64,000 nucleotides of DNA from contig CP136069.1 of the NCBI GenBank assembly GCA_032622095.1, forward strand, positions 89,334,618-89,398,617, in the 5' to 3' direction. Shown piece by piece: positions 21,101 to 30,239 of the stretch. The DNA is from Siphonodentalium dalli (lineage: Eukaryota; Mollusca; Scaphopoda; Gadilida; Siphonodentaliidae). Made by a program: the position numbers and the translations under genes. Numbering within the stretch: position 1 is the stretch's first letter; each line of letters begins with the position of its first letter. The notes beneath the pieces were generated by a model that did not search any database, had not been told where the DNA came from, and was given only the letters and a program-made list of their open reading frames with translations.

Positions 21101-23764
21101 AATTGCCTAATATATATATGCAATCTTTATATGAATAAATAATATTTAATATAACTTGGACTATTCCGGTAACGAAAAAAAATATAAACACGAGCACGTG
21201 TTCATATAAATAAATGCGCGCAAAACTGAATAATATACGGGCATGGCTTTATAGTAACAGCACATCGCGATACAAATAATAATAATAATAACACGATAAA
21301 GACATTTAATTACGACGATGTTTTCGGTGAAGTTTTGCATTCGCAGTGTGATAACGCGACAATCTTCATAGGCCGCGATCGACTACATGCAAACTTAAAA
21401 TACCGCCGTTGCGTATCTATGCGTTGTCAATGAGTTACCACGTGATCGATCACGTGCTATGCTTCTGTTTACATGTGACAATCACGTGATCAGGCCGATG
21501 ATCACTTGACTTCGTCTACAACAAAATCTTCGGCTAACTTCGGATTTTTTTTTAATCGTTATAAAAATATAACGATTGGCGCCCGAATATTAGATTATAT
21601 GCGCCCAATTGACATTATATATATATATTATCGGTATATTGAAAGAAAATATTATTGTTTTTTTCAGGACCGTATTCCTTTAACATCCCTCAAATTGAAT
21701 AATAGACCATTCCAATGTGTACTTTTATAACTGAGTGGGAGAATAAATTTAGTATAGGAGGAGTTAATATGGTCATTGGATTCATAAGATTTCAGAACCA
21801 ATGAGATGTGATGTTCACCAAATTTTTCTGTCAATGAAATCATCTTGAATTGCTATTCTCTTATTATGTTTAAATTTGAATGAACATTAGAAAACTGTGC
21901 AAGTTACAAAACACAAGCGGCCTCCAAGGTAATCCGCTTGTTTCAGAAAACATACATGGACTGAGTACGTTCATTAAAAATTTAATACATTTAAAAAATT
22001 TTTTTTTAGCCATTTTCTAGAATTTTAATTTAAAATGAGGTTGTCATATTGACAACAGGAATCCCAAAATCAAGTTTTTATTGATATAAGTTATGTTGAA
22101 TTATCAGCTGTTATAAAAGTTTGAATCATCATTGTTTTTATATGGAGCTTGCAACTTTTAAGTGTATCTTTATATATACTGGTGTTTCATTTAATTTGGA
22201 ACGTTCTAAATTTGACAGGATATCAGGGGAAGAATTGTGACATGGATGTGAATGAATGTGAAGACGAGACATGTGGAGCTTATGAGGAATCGTGCCAGAA
22301 TTCTGTGGGAGGTTTTACCTGTTTCTGCTCATCAGGATATGGAGGGACCGTTTGTGACATCGACGATCCCTGTATCAAGGAAAGTCCATGCTTAAATGAT
22401 GCAACTTGTAACACTACATTCATAAACGCCAACAAATCAGCAAGCTACCTGTGTGGTTGTGTCAGTCCATATATAGGTGTTCATTGTGAAACGGAGGTAA
22501 GTGTCAGCACAATATTGTAAAATGGGAAAGCTTTGTGTCATATCTTAAAGGTAGATTTCAAAATCTGTCTCAGTGCTGTTCATTTCAATTGCTGATTTGG
22601 TACTTTTTTCAATTTCATTGTATGTTACTTGATAACTTAGTAATTTGCATCAACAGCAAATAAATGCATAATTTATACAATTATTTTCATTTTATGCTTC
22701 AAATAATGAAACAGCTAGCACATCACTGCTTTGTCTCTTGATACAACGATGCGTGTCTAGTTAACATCCTCACTGCTAAATGACGTTATGATGTCGTGGG
22801 TGGGCTGTTGTCGTTATTGCCATTTTCCAGTGGAAAAATATGACGCAGTTCAAAGGCTATTATCGTTCACAATCGTGGAACATCATACACTGTTTGAAAC
22901 TTAGAGATACAGTTATTCTTATGCACCAATATTTTAGTTTCAGTTATGAATACTGGTCTACTACTAGTGTACTGAAGTTGGTCAATAGTACCTACGGACC
23001 ATATAGCACATAAAATGCACTTTTATGTCTAATAGTTATGGACATCATGGCAGCAAAGAGGTTAAGACACTGCATTGATAGAGGAACTTATCATACTTTG
23101 GTTTAGGAAAAATATCTTTGTATTTAAATGTTTTGTTTCCATTTTCATTGTAGGATCCAACGAAAGTCAGACTGGACGATGACTTGGAGACCTATATAAT
23201 AATCGGAGTCGTCCTTGGTATATTGTTTTTATTGGTGCTCGTCATAGGTATGTACTAAATATTAAATTATACAACCTGTTCCTAGAATAGTATATGGTAT
23301 TTACCCAGATTCAAAATGAAACTGTTAATATTATCTTCATAATCTGTTGGACTTTTCTTAGAAAAGGTATTCGGTGTACAGGATATGAGGGTTTCTGCTA
23401 AAGGCGAGGGGGGGTCCCTTTTATGGTAACTTTCCCCTAGTCCATATTTCCCATCTGACACATTCCCGACTCCCCGAGACAGATTGGTAAATTAATACTT
23501 TTCAAGGATACACAACCAAAATCAAAAGCCATTGGTTATTGTAGGAAACTGTTTTTTAACTTCATATTGATTGCCCTTCTTTATAAATAGTTACTCAAAC
23601 TTCATTATTTTTGTCTTCCAGTGCTCATCTTATTTGTAAATCACATCAAGAGAAAGCGAGCTACGAGAGGTACATATAGTCCAAGTCGGCAGGAAATGTC
23701 AGGTTCGAGGATGGAACTCGATAACAACAAACTCAAAATACCTCCTGAAGAACGCCTCATATGA
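9112..23764 (+). CDS. crb: Crumbs-type polarity protein, 3' part of gene (10 coding exons)
   Basis: Crumbs is an apical type I membrane protein that recruits Pals1/Stardust and FERM proteins to set epithelial polarity. The exons are 9112-9192, 10800-10953, 11795-11908, 13988-14107, 14915-15142, 16395-16514, 17439-17675, 22219-22496, 23154-23247 and 23622-23764. All have AG acceptors and GT donors, and the joined length is 1569 nt, or 522 codons plus stop. The product has 11 EGF-like repeats with six cysteines each, several of the calcium-binding type (DINEC, DVNEC). One hydrophobic helix follows, then a 41-residue tail with [11 protein letters not shown] and the ending PPEERLI. The tail is diagnostic: the juxtamembrane FERM-binding motif and C-terminal ERLI are conserved from flies to vertebrates. 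No laminin-G domain or start codon is in the window, so the gene is cut at its 5' side. Notch-like and fibropellin-like genes share EGF repeats but not this tail. Confidence 0.93.
9334..9432. mobile_element. A-family MITE, left half only
   Basis: It matches the left arm from GACTCCTAACCACAGCAGAA to GGAAAGCTCTC and stops at the hairpin loop, so the right arm is deleted. Confidence 0.6.
9820..10273. mobile_element. 454-bp element with about 80-bp inverted termini
   Basis: Termini GCTAATGGGGTCGTTTTC and its inverted partner GACCCCATTAGC, followed inward by repeated GCATTTATGTATACA words. GTT flanks both sides. The interior is 300 bp without a gene. Superfamily is not assigned. Confidence 0.6.
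10274..10799. other. Remainder of crumbs intron a
   Basis: AT-rich intron sequence with no element end that I recognise, ending in the polypyrimidine-poor acceptor TTGATTACAG. Confidence 0.4.
10800..10953 (+). CDS. crb: crumbs exon b: end of EGF 1 and most of EGF 2
   Basis: The exon is 154 nt, entering in phase 0 and leaving in phase 1 at the donor GTGAGT (10954). It encodes [14 protein letters not shown], which closes EGF 1, then [14 protein letters not shown] through SCQCASG, which is EGF 2 without its last cysteine. The acceptor AG is at 10798-10799. Confidence 0.88.
10954..11794. other. Crumbs intron b
   Basis: It includes diffuse repeats of ATTACCGATGAATTACC-like words (11060-11260). 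No coding or defined element is seen. Confidence 0.4.
11795..11908 (+). CDS. crb: crumbs exon c: EGF 3
   Basis: A symmetric 1-1 phase exon of 114 nt. It begins with GFSGDTC, which completes EGF 2, then [15 protein letters not shown] and FCNCTAG. The acceptor is TTTTACAG and the donor GTGAGT. A D-type TTAA element begins only 11 bases after the exon end. Confidence 0.9.
11919..12258. mobile_element. D-family TTAA MITE with B-type hairpin inside
   Basis: D-family ends TTAACCCTTTCAGTGCC and GGCACTGAAAGGGTTAC enclose a hairpin CATTCTCTTATATATACGAG with its complement, which is normally part of B-family elements. It is therefore a hybrid of two TTAA families. Confidence 0.6.
12850..13870. mobile_element. 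Dispersed element in crumbs intron c, about 1 kb
   Basis: GATTGGTCAACTGCC, ACCGACATCATACCTTG and TTTATTGAGGGATATGTCAC recur around 31190-31960. A further segment (ATAGGAGACATCATCTTC onward) recurs at 51495-51715. An inverted ATGAATGTA-type pair near 13190 and 13830 suggests terminal symmetry. Confidence 0.45.
13988..14107 (+). CDS. crb: crumbs exon d: EGF 4
   Basis: A symmetric 1-1 phase exon of 120 nt. It encodes WEGKDC, the calcium-binding signature DDINEC, then CYKGTC and [12 protein letters not shown]. The donor GTAAGT starts at 14108. Confidence 0.9.
14305..14576 (+). repeat. Tandem duplication, 136-bp period
   Basis: TGTTACTAATATCAATCCAA starts at 14305 and again at 14441. The two units differ at only a few positions and together fill the middle of crumbs intron d. 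Confidence 0.8.
14915..15142 (+). CDS. crb: crumbs exon e: EGF 5 and EGF 6
   Basis: A 1-1 phase exon of 228 nt carrying two repeats. EGF 5 is calcium-binding (TDINEC to GYEGQDC). EGF 6 begins [14 protein letters not shown] and is finished by the next exon. The acceptor is TCATTTTAG and the donor GTACAT. Confidence 0.9.
15143..16151. other. Crumbs intron e without a recognised element
   Basis: AT-rich, with poly-T at 15347 and a C-rich patch at 16019-16030. No coding exon or terminal repeat is seen until the A-family copy at 16152. Confidence 0.4.
16152..16368. mobile_element. A-family palindromic MITE
   Basis: A full-length copy with TA at both ends, ending 27 bases before the start of crumbs exon f. 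Confidence 0.75.
16395..16514 (+). CDS. crb: crumbs exon f: EGF 7, divergent
   Basis: A 1-1 phase exon of 120 nt encoding [18 protein letters not shown] and YSCVCNPG. The spacing between cysteines 2 and 3 is longer than in the other repeats and there is no calcium-binding signature. A full A-family MITE ends 27 bases upstream (16152-16368), very near the expected branch-point region. Confidence 0.88.
16613..16871. mobile_element. E-family MITE, spacer-deleted form
   Basis: CAAGCCTGCAAATAGTGTG to CACACTATTTGCAGGCTTG. The two hairpins are adjacent, with the usual 200-bp spacer missing. The left 8-mer ATACTATC and right 8-mer ATACTATA match at 7 of 8. Confidence 0.75.
16941..17030 (+). mobile_element. 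B-family fragment
   Basis: The left end CCCTTCCATGACTGGAGCTTC through GTGTGAGTCTCC is cut off and joined to E-family sequence at about 17031. Confidence 0.5.
17031..17368 (+). mobile_element. E-family MITE, left end missing
   Basis: It starts within the first hairpin (GGGGACCTCATTCT) and ends with CAATTGCAGACTTG. The junction with the B fragment shows a deletion or recombination between two elements. Confidence 0.55.
17439..17675 (+). CDS. crb: crumbs exon g: EGF 8 and EGF 9
   Basis: A 1-1 phase exon of 237 nt with two calcium-binding EGF repeats (ENINEC and HEINEC). EGF 9 ends in this exon with SCNCNGTG and takes its sixth cysteine from the next exon, 4.5 kb away. The donor is GTAAGC. Confidence 0.92.
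17705..17965. mobile_element. B-family TTAA MITE
   Basis: TTAA lies at 17705-17708 and 17962-17965. Termini are eroded on the left (CACTTGCATGAC) and intact on the right (CATGAAAGGG). Two TCTCTTATATAT hairpins are present. It begins 30 bases after crumbs exon g. Confidence 0.7.
17972..18100. mobile_element. A-family MITE, left arm mostly deleted
   Basis: TACAGTAATGCCCTAAATAA is followed after CGACAGAGCTTTCC by the complete right arm. It lies 6 bases after the B element. Confidence 0.65.
18186..18340 (-). mobile_element. C-family TTAA MITE, reverse and eroded
   Basis: It contains GGAAATGTTCAGATAATAAG, the palindromic GTTCAACAAATGATTTGTTT and a tail matching the C-family right half in reverse. 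Confidence 0.5.
18899..19135 (+). pseudogene. THAP-domain fragment, probably from a DNA transposon
   Basis: The frame starting at ATG 18899 reads [40 protein letters not shown] and [16 protein letters not shown], then ends at TAA 19133-19135. It resembles the N-terminal half of a THAP zinc-binding DNA-binding domain (C-x3-C, FP, W). The first zinc-binding cysteine expected after MPFK is tyrosine, and the later C-x2-H pair and AVPTIF-type end are absent. THAP domains are common in transposase-related genes. The flanks are repeat-rich and GC-richer than the crumbs exons nearby. It could be the first exon of a longer gene, but no donor is obvious at the break. Confidence 0.5.
19204..19342. repeat. 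Hairpin with 63-bp arms and 13-nt spacer
   Basis: The left arm from GGGGATAACAGTGTGGTG pairs with the right arm ending CACCACACTGTTATCCCC, with a single mismatch. The spacer TTAGTTAACGGGT is 13 nt. It lacks the ACTCGT motifs of the G-type palindromes. Confidence 0.75.
19867..20227 (+). repeat. Tandem duplication, 180-bp period
   Basis: Two copies begin TTTATATAGCAACGAG and run through AGTAACGGAAGTCAGTGCCA and TCTGACTGATCGCCATACTG, with a handful of substitutions. Confidence 0.8.
20225..21050. repeat. Interspersed AATAAAGAGCGTT motif
   Basis: Copies are at 20225-20237, 20362-20374, 20562-20574 and 20595-20607 (last base differs), with a related inverted GCTCTTTATT at 21041-21050. TTCTAAGTCGAGTCCC accompanies two of them. 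Another inverted copy occurs at about 28822. Confidence 0.6.
22219..22496 (+). CDS. crb: crumbs exon h: EGF 10 and EGF 11
   Basis: A 278-nt exon, phase 1 in and phase 0 out. It encodes YQGKNC, then calcium-binding EGF 10 ([10 protein letters not shown] to GGTVC) and EGF 11 (DPCIKESPC to GVHC). It ends in CETE just before the membrane-proximal exon. The donor is GTAAGT at 22497. Confidence 0.92.
22761..23065 (-). mobile_element. F-family TTAA MITE, inverted and diverged
   Basis: TTAA lies at both ends. The interior matches the F copies at 5107 and 8223 in reverse (GTGGAACATCATACACTGTT). It lies in the last-but-one crumbs intron. Confidence 0.65.
23154..23247 (+). CDS. crb: crumbs exon i: stalk and membrane helix
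   Basis: A 94-nt exon, phase 0 in and phase 1 out. It encodes an acidic stalk ([12 protein letters not shown]) and the hydrophobic run [18 protein letters not shown]. The helix continues into the next exon, so the intron interrupts the transmembrane segment. Confidence 0.92.
23622..23764 (+). CDS. crb: crumbs exon j: end of helix, cytoplasmic tail, stop
   Basis: The terminal exon enters in phase 1 after TTGTCTTCCAG. It encodes VLILFV, the stop-transfer run [10 protein letters not shown], the FERM-binding segment [11 protein letters not shown], and a C-terminus of IPPEERLI followed by TGA at 23762-23764. The threonines and serine in ATRGTYS are where aPKC acts in known Crumbs proteins. The tail is slightly longer than the classic 37 residues. 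Confidence 0.95.
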
Positions 23765-24041
23765 TGACACATTGTGTCGGCATCATCATGTAACAGGCCC
23801 CCATGCCTGGTGATATACTGATGGAAACATGGCTTGTATCTGTCCTATTCTAGGGATGTGATGAGGAGACATGTTGTGTCTTTGTGATGCAGATCTCCAT
23901 AAGCAAGATGTCATGTGCCAATCATTGTGTGCACTCCTCAATGGCAGTATTCATTTGTCAAACTGAGGCGTATATAGTGCTGATTAACCTGTCTGTCCCG
24001 TGTGCCATCCTAATGATGTGAAGGCCAGGTCTGGTTTTAAT

Positions 24042-24047
24042 AATAAA
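24042..24047 (+). promoter_or_regulatory. Candidate polyadenylation signal AATAAA
   Basis: This is the first AATAAA after the crumbs stop codon, 278 bases downstream of it. No strong GU-rich element follows within 30 bases, so it may not be the main site. Confidence 0.3.
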
Positions 24048-24092
24048 TGGATCATTATTAGTATTCTACAATTTTGGAAAGCTAATTCAATC

Positions 24093-24173
24093 TACAATAA
24101 ATGCCCTAAATAATCGACTCCTTAACCACAGCAGAATGTGGTTAAGGAGTCGATTATTTAGGGCATTACTGTA
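24093..24173. mobile_element. A-family MITE reduced to 81 bp
   Basis: Only the outer ends remain: TACAATAAATGCCCTAAATA, then CCACAGCAGAATGTGG at the centre, then the mirrored right end. It still forms a hairpin. Confidence 0.7.
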
Positions 24174-25324
24174 GATTCTGTGTCAGTAAAATGGCTATTG
24201 AGTTTCTATGATATTGGTGTTAGAAAATACTGACTTATTCAGTGACTTATTATTAAAAATGGTCCGACTGTTCCTAATGAAACAATAATTTGTCAACTTG
24301 AGATAGGCTTTTAACTAAAAAAAAAAAAAACATATGCAGCTGTTCTTGAATTTTGCTATCATATATACAAGTAATTAATCCTATAAAATGGTGATGTTTA
24401 CTTCGCGTGCAAACATACTAAATATTTACAAGACATTTATTTAACTGAAAACTTATATATTACTAATAAGAGCCACATATTTCACCATGTGTAATTTAAT
24501 ATGTATTAGGTTTCTTACGCTGTTGGGGCCATTGTCGCAAGGCACCGATCATATTGGTAGAAAGTTTGTTAATCTGGTCAAATCAATATCCAGCTTTTCA
24601 CGATAAATTTATTTTACCTGCAGTCTACCTTCGCATGTCTTGACAGTGGAAAATTGATTTTGTCTTCAACATCAACATCAACATCAAACTTGGCTAACAA
24701 TGCATCACTTTGTCAAAAACTGGTTTTGCCTATTCTGATCTTGAAGTAAGGACATATAACTCTTGACCAAACAGTGAGATTTGAAAAGCGATCTATGATT
24801 GTGATCGCCAATGAAAATCTGGCTGCACTTGTGACCAGAATGAAAAGCTGGCTACAAATGTGATAGGTGCCTTGTGACCATGACCCCTCTAGCCTTTCTT
24901 CAAGTTTCTTGTGACCAGTAGAGTGTACTAATTTGATCCATTTAAGATATTTGAACCAGACCTGCCTCTTTTTATGTATTATGAGAACGTGTTTGACTGC
25001 ACTAGTTTGACTCAGCCAGATTCCATACACTGCACAGAATGAGTATCTCAGCTGCAGATTTTAGGCCTCGGTGACAAAACTTCTGTTATAAAATGTATCC
25101 CTCTTCCCATCATATGCCTCTGAGAGATGTGTTCATTCCAGAAGTACCTTGCTATTACTGTAAATGCATTTTTGTATGAGTTGGCTGAGGCAATCTAGTG
25201 CAGGTTACATCCTGGTTACATGGTTGCATTTGTTCTTTTAAACGTGGCTAATTTGTGATATTAGGTAGGCTTAATATGTTGTGAGTGATGTAACTGGTTG
25301 TGATGCATGTGATCTGATGTCCTC

Positions 25325-25330
25325 ATTAAA
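25325..25330 (+). promoter_or_regulatory. Candidate polyadenylation signal ATTAAA
   Basis: ATTAAA is followed after about 12 bases by GTGTGTATGTGTTTTT, a typical GU-rich downstream element. This makes a plausible distal 3' end for crumbs near 25345. Confidence 0.35.
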
Positions 25331-25499
25331 TGCCAAAAACAGTGTGTATGTGTTTTTATAAATGACAGTAAGTGTGATTAGTTTCTTGTTATTTGGGTTG
25401 TGTGGCTGATCTTAAGAAATTGAAAAATTTATAAATTAGGCCACACAGTCATATTTCTATTACTAAGGCCAAAACGTATTTAAAGATTAATCTGATTAA

Positions 25500-28151
25500 G
25501 GGAGCATGTCAAAACCTCTTTCGCATATGCGAAAATATTGTCGATAATGTCGAAAAAGTTTTGACGTAATTGTGCAAAAACGAAAGGTCGAAAATGACGA
25601 AAAATAATGCGTTGAAAGCGACTGGCCATAAAAGTGCGATAACGTCGAAACCGCAACAAACTCAAATGTCGAAACTTTCTACACCGCTAAAATCGACGTC
25701 GAAACATCGACAACAATTCGCTTTTTAAAATGTCGATAGTGACGAAAAGTTAAATCGAAAGGATTCGATAAAATTCGCGCATGCGAACTGGCGCTGGGGT
25801 AGGTCTACATAATATGACATATTTACGGGAGAGTGTCTCAGGTGTGGCACGTAATTAGTTTCACCTGATTACAGTGATTGGGAGTGATAATTGGGACGCT
25901 AATTAAATTGCGGTGCACGATTTAACGGGGCTTATAATAAGATTATGACATGAACTGAAGACATCCCTCTGTCAATTTAACATATCGGTGAAATGACTGC
26001 ATCAGAACACAAAAAAAAATCGTCTCACGATGAGCGCAAAACATTATGAAATAACACTTGTGTGTTTTAATATTTAACTGCAGGCCTGCGTACTCTGTAG
26101 CCCTACCATAAAAGTCTGCATTATGTAATTGGGCTAAAATGTTTACATCGGTGACTAATTCACAGTACTTCATGGTCCCGTGAATGAAATGACTGCATAG
26201 TTCGCTGTGCATTAAGGGGGAGATCAAGTGACCAATTTGTAATGGGGAATTCCATGTAAATCTGCGGAGCAAAAGTTACAGAGTTGCACATACTTCTGAT
26301 GGTGACTTGAGGTGGTATTGGAAACAACAGGTATTTGTCTGGCGAATCCGCTTGTGACCAGTTCCATTATAATGTTGGTGTATTTATTTTTGAATTTTAT
26401 ATTGATTTTTCAAATGTAGGTCATGTGATGTAATTTACATAGAAATATTCTCAAAATTTACTTATTGCAAAATTGTATAATTTACCTAGCGCACCTGCCA
26501 GTTAAATGTTATGACTGTTCAATGATGTGCCTGCTTTAGTTCCCGGACAACTGCTCCATATGTAACTTTTGCTCCGGAGATTTGCATGGAAATCCCCATT
26601 CGATATTGGTCACTTGTCCTCCCCTTAATAGTTGTGACGTACCGTGGGAATATTTTTCACATTCAACCAATCAACAACCACAATGGGAAGCCGGCTGTTG
26701 AATCTAAACAAATCACCCAGCGGTATACTTAAACATTAACATAACTTATTTTGTTCATGTTTATTTATTTGATCTTGAAGTCGGCATGAAGTAAACACTA
26801 TAGTATAACTTAAATTGGGGAAATTAGTTGTACCATAATACAAAAATGCCGATTAATAAACGCAAATCCGATTCATTTACAACCAATAAGCAGGGAGCGG
26901 GTCGGCGGATCTAATCACCCTCCTCGGAATACGTAAACAAACATAAATATAGACGGAAGAAATTCATGTTATTGTTAACTAAAATCTGAACTATTTTAAA
27001 TAGGAATAAATATCCATAACAATTAGTTTCCGCATGTCACGGATATCTATTTTTCATGGGTGACCAGATCAAGATCCGTCGATTTTTATTTAACCACTTG
27101 AACATTTGACTTTTTGAGTCTTGCCCGCGAACTTGAAAAATGGAAAATAGATTAGTCATTGTATATCAGTTATCACGACGTCTCAAGTTTCGTTTCAAGA
27201 AATTGTGTCACATTCTAACGAGACAATAATTAGAGGAATAATGATGTATTCGCCGGGAATGTACACTCAGGCATGGCGAATGTATTGGCTGTCAAATTCA
27301 CTTGATCGGTGAAACAACAAGCGAAATGTTAGCATTGTTGTTGCTTTGTTGATTGTGGCAACCAAGTTACGGAAGTGAGCTGTTGACAAGGCTGTTACCT
27401 TTCACACCCACGGAAATCACGTTATTTTTGGTCAGAGACTACGTTGCTGAATGAGTGAATGAAATAAAATCTGAAATATTTTTATATTAATTAGCTTAAT
27501 GTCCGGTATAAGCTTGTTTTTTTAAATGTATATATTATTATATGATGCTTTGCTTATCTGGGATTTTTCTATCAGAAAGTTGATAATAAAGATGTAGGGC
27601 TTTGATGTTGGAATCGCTCAGTGGGTGCATTATGAAATGTTGTATGGTTAAGTCAGCCGTTTTCATGCCATTACCAAAGCCCAACACCATATCCCATTCG
27701 TTCTTCGATTCGATATACAATGAGTCTACTATACAGTTTACTTTCAGCACTGCAAGACACCGACATCTTACTGTTCACGACACATTCGTATAAAACTGCG
27801 ACCATGATGAAACACAAAGTGTGTTGCAGATCATATCGACACCACAGGCAATATTGACGGAAACAAAACTGCGATCTTGACGAAAACAAACACTGCGAAA
27901 ATATGTCGAAACAAAACGGCGAAAATGTTGAGCAAAACTCGGAAACTGTCGAAACAAAACTGCGATAATTGCGAAAACATCGAACCAAGATGGCGAAAAT
28001 GCCGAAATATTGACGAAACGTACAACGTTACGCCGGCGATAATGCCGAAAAAACTCCGATAATGTCTGATAATGTCGGAAAAAACGACGTCAATGACGCC
28101 ACAATTTTCGCATTTTTTTCGCATATGCGAAAGAGGTTTTGACATGCTCCC
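25500..28151. mobile_element. 2.65-kb element with GGGAGCATGTC inverted ends
   Basis: The left end GGGAGCATGTCAAAACCTCT continues TTCGCATATGCGAAAA. The right end is its inverted copy (TTTCGCATATGCGAAAGAGG to GCTCCC). Both ends are followed inward by many CGAAA-containing words (TGTCGAAA, TGCGAAAA). The interior has no intact gene. Part (27000-27420) resembles 19560-19900. The target duplication is unclear. Confidence 0.6.
26213..26627. mobile_element. TTAA element nested in the 2.65-kb element
   Basis: TTAAGGGGGAGATCAAGTGA at the left and ACTTGTCCTCCCCTTAA at the right, with paired inner strings GGAGCAAAAGTTACA and its complement over about 65 bp. A fragment of the same family is at 41921-41970. 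Confidence 0.6.
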
Positions 28152-28279
28152 TAAGCTCCCCTCAATTAATATTTATTTGGATTCGGGGGTAAAAAATATT
28201 TGATTCGAGAAGAGGAACCCACCTATCAAAGCTCATTGTTATTAGATATAAGTTTTTGAAATCTATTATTTTTCACCAT

Positions 28280-28590
28280 GGAGACTTTTAGTGGCCCAGT
28301 AAAAAGTCGACTAGCGGATGGTCTTGGACCAAATTGTGGATGAAGATGGATGATGGATAATAATAAGGCCAAATTTCGTCGAACAACATGTTGATAAATA
28401 ACACGTTTCGGGCAATTTTATACTATAGTTGCAAGTGGTTAGCATTATTTTTGGGCAATTAATCGATTCTGATAACTGAAGCAACATTTCTAAAAATGTT
28501 GTTGTTGTTGGAATCTGATTATATGGGGACCATCGAATCGGATTGAGTACCTTTAAAAGCATCGGATTGAGTACCTTTAAAGGCACGGGC
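28280..28590 (-). mobile_element. TTAAAGGTACTCAA-type element, reverse copy
   Basis: It ends GAGTACCTTTAAA and matches, in reverse, 55535-55800, sharing TGGGCAATTAATCGATTCTG, AGCATTATTTTTGGGCAA and GGCAATTTTATACTATAG. Confidence 0.55.
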
Positions 28591-28599
28591 GGCGTTCGT

Positions 28600-29110
28600 T
28601 GCAGTCATATTCATATTTGTTCAAATTGCCATCAACAGAAGGAATATTAAAATCTATATAGTTTTGTTCATATGCCAAACATAATCAGCGCGTAAACAGT
28701 ATATTCCCGTCAAGACTACAATGGTGTACATAAACAAGAGCCTGCTCGTGTTACAGAAGTTGTGCTTCTGTTTACATAACACAGTGCAATTCTATTGGTT
28801 AATCACACACAAATGATATAAACGCTCTTTATTATTTCCATATCAGGAAAACAGTAACAAATAACGCTCTATGTTTACCATATCCGAATCTAAACAAAAG
28901 CCAGGAAACGTAACATTTTTTGCCTTTGTTTACATAACAAAGGGAAAAATTGACAATAACATACTGTTTATGCCATATTTCTGATTGGTATAAGAACAAA
29001 GTCTGTCTATATTTTACTATTCTTTCTGTTTATGGCGGTTTTTGACGGAGGTGAATATTTTAACAGCATACCCACCGCCCGTATCTTTAAAAGCATGCCC
29101 ATGAAGATGC
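28600..29110. other. Stretch without a defined element
   Basis: It contains inverted AATAAAGAGCGTT-like words and two TTCTGTTTACAT words that echo 21.0-21.5 kb. No coding sequence is seen. Confidence 0.35.
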
Positions 29111-29457
29111 TTAAAGGGGTACTGTACATTAAATTCGTTCATTTATGGGAACATCTCCTCTTATACTCAACAGAATATAAGCAACAAATGAATGAATTTG
29201 AGCAATGGATTAGAGGGGAAAAAACAGCTATATGAACAATGCAAACAAAATGGAAATTATAATGAAAATGAATTTATGGCTTGAGTCATAAACTCATTTT
29301 CATTATAATTACCATCTTCTTTGCATCGTTCATAGAGCACATGAGTGTATTTTGCAATAATCCATGGCACAAATTCATTTGTTTTAATATATTCTGTTCA
29401 GTATAAAAGGAGATGGTCCCATAAATGGCTGGATTTAATGTACAGTCCCCGTTTAAA
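29111..29457. mobile_element. Foldback element, about 347 bp
   Basis: TTAAAGGGGTACTGTACATT at the left and AATGTACAGTCCCCGTTTAA at the right. The arms pair over most of their length, meeting at ATGAATTTATGGCTTGAGTC. Confidence 0.6.
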
Positions 29458-29515
29458 AGTGATGAGACTGCTAATTTGGAAAAAAATGTACCCAGATCCA
29501 GCCTAGTAGATGAGC

Positions 29516-29655
29516 TACAGTAATGCCCTAAATAATCAACTCCTCAGTGAGAGCTTTCCGATGAATGGCAACAAGCCATATTTCCGACTAAATCCTGAAA
29601 AATTACCCATAATTCTGATGTCATTAAGGAGTCGATTATTTAGGGCATTACTGTA
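29516..29655. mobile_element. A-family MITE, left arm shortened
   Basis: TACAGTAATGCCCTAAATAA jumps after CAACTCC to the loop TCAGTGAGAGCTTTCC, then a complete right arm ends in GGGCATTACTGTA. Confidence 0.7.
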
Positions 29656-30239
29656 CCTTCATGCATAAGGTTTTACTTGAAGATATATTTTACTGAGTAT
29701 GAATTTGTCCACAGCAGCAGCAAACGAGTGTAACTTGTGTGATAGTTTGTTAATTGTACAACTTATCTTTCATGGTCTATGCAAGTATATTTATTGTTAT
29801 GTTTCATATTCTCTGTAATCTGATGCACAATTATGTCCTTCATCTAACAAATTGCAACAACATTATTCTTTAAAGTCAGTGGTTCAATGATTTTCAAACT
29901 CAAGTTTTAACAAAATTAATTTTACTCTTAGGTGACATCGTAAGTGAATCAATTGACCAATACATTTCTAGGATTTTGTATGTGAACACGAAACATTTTA
30001 AGGAATGTAAAATTTTCACTTGTGATGATTGCTTTTGAAAGATGCCAGCCATCTAACATTTGGGCACATAAATTAAGGCTATCCTAACTCAAACCTTGGA
30101 AGCTATATAATTGTTAACAGGAGGTCTATTATACATTTGGAGGTGTGCTTTGTTATTAAGACAAGCGCATAAGACATTGGATTCCTATTGAGTCATTTAG
30201 AAAAACAAATTCAGGTAATAAGTTCAAGAAACAGCCTTT
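29656..30239. other. Stretch without recognised features
   Basis: AT-rich DNA with no exon or repeat end recognised. Confidence 0.4.

Larger units (their letters stand above)
18480..21690. other. THAP-containing repeat region in crumbs intron g
   Basis: A block of about 3.2 kb, richer in CpG than its surroundings. It contains the THAP fragment, a 63-bp-arm hairpin, a 180-bp tandem duplication and spaced AATAAAGAGCGTT words. Parts resemble 26.7-27.4 kb and 28.7-28.9 kb. It is probably the remains of one or two large DNA transposons; the ends are not found. Confidence 0.4.
23765..25345 (+). other. Probable crumbs 3' untranslated region
   Basis: About 1.6 kb follows the crumbs stop with no convincing exon. 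It contains an 81-bp deletion derivative of the A-family MITE (24093-24173). The extent is an inference from the two candidate polyadenylation signals listed separately. Short open frames here on either strand look like chance. Confidence 0.45.
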
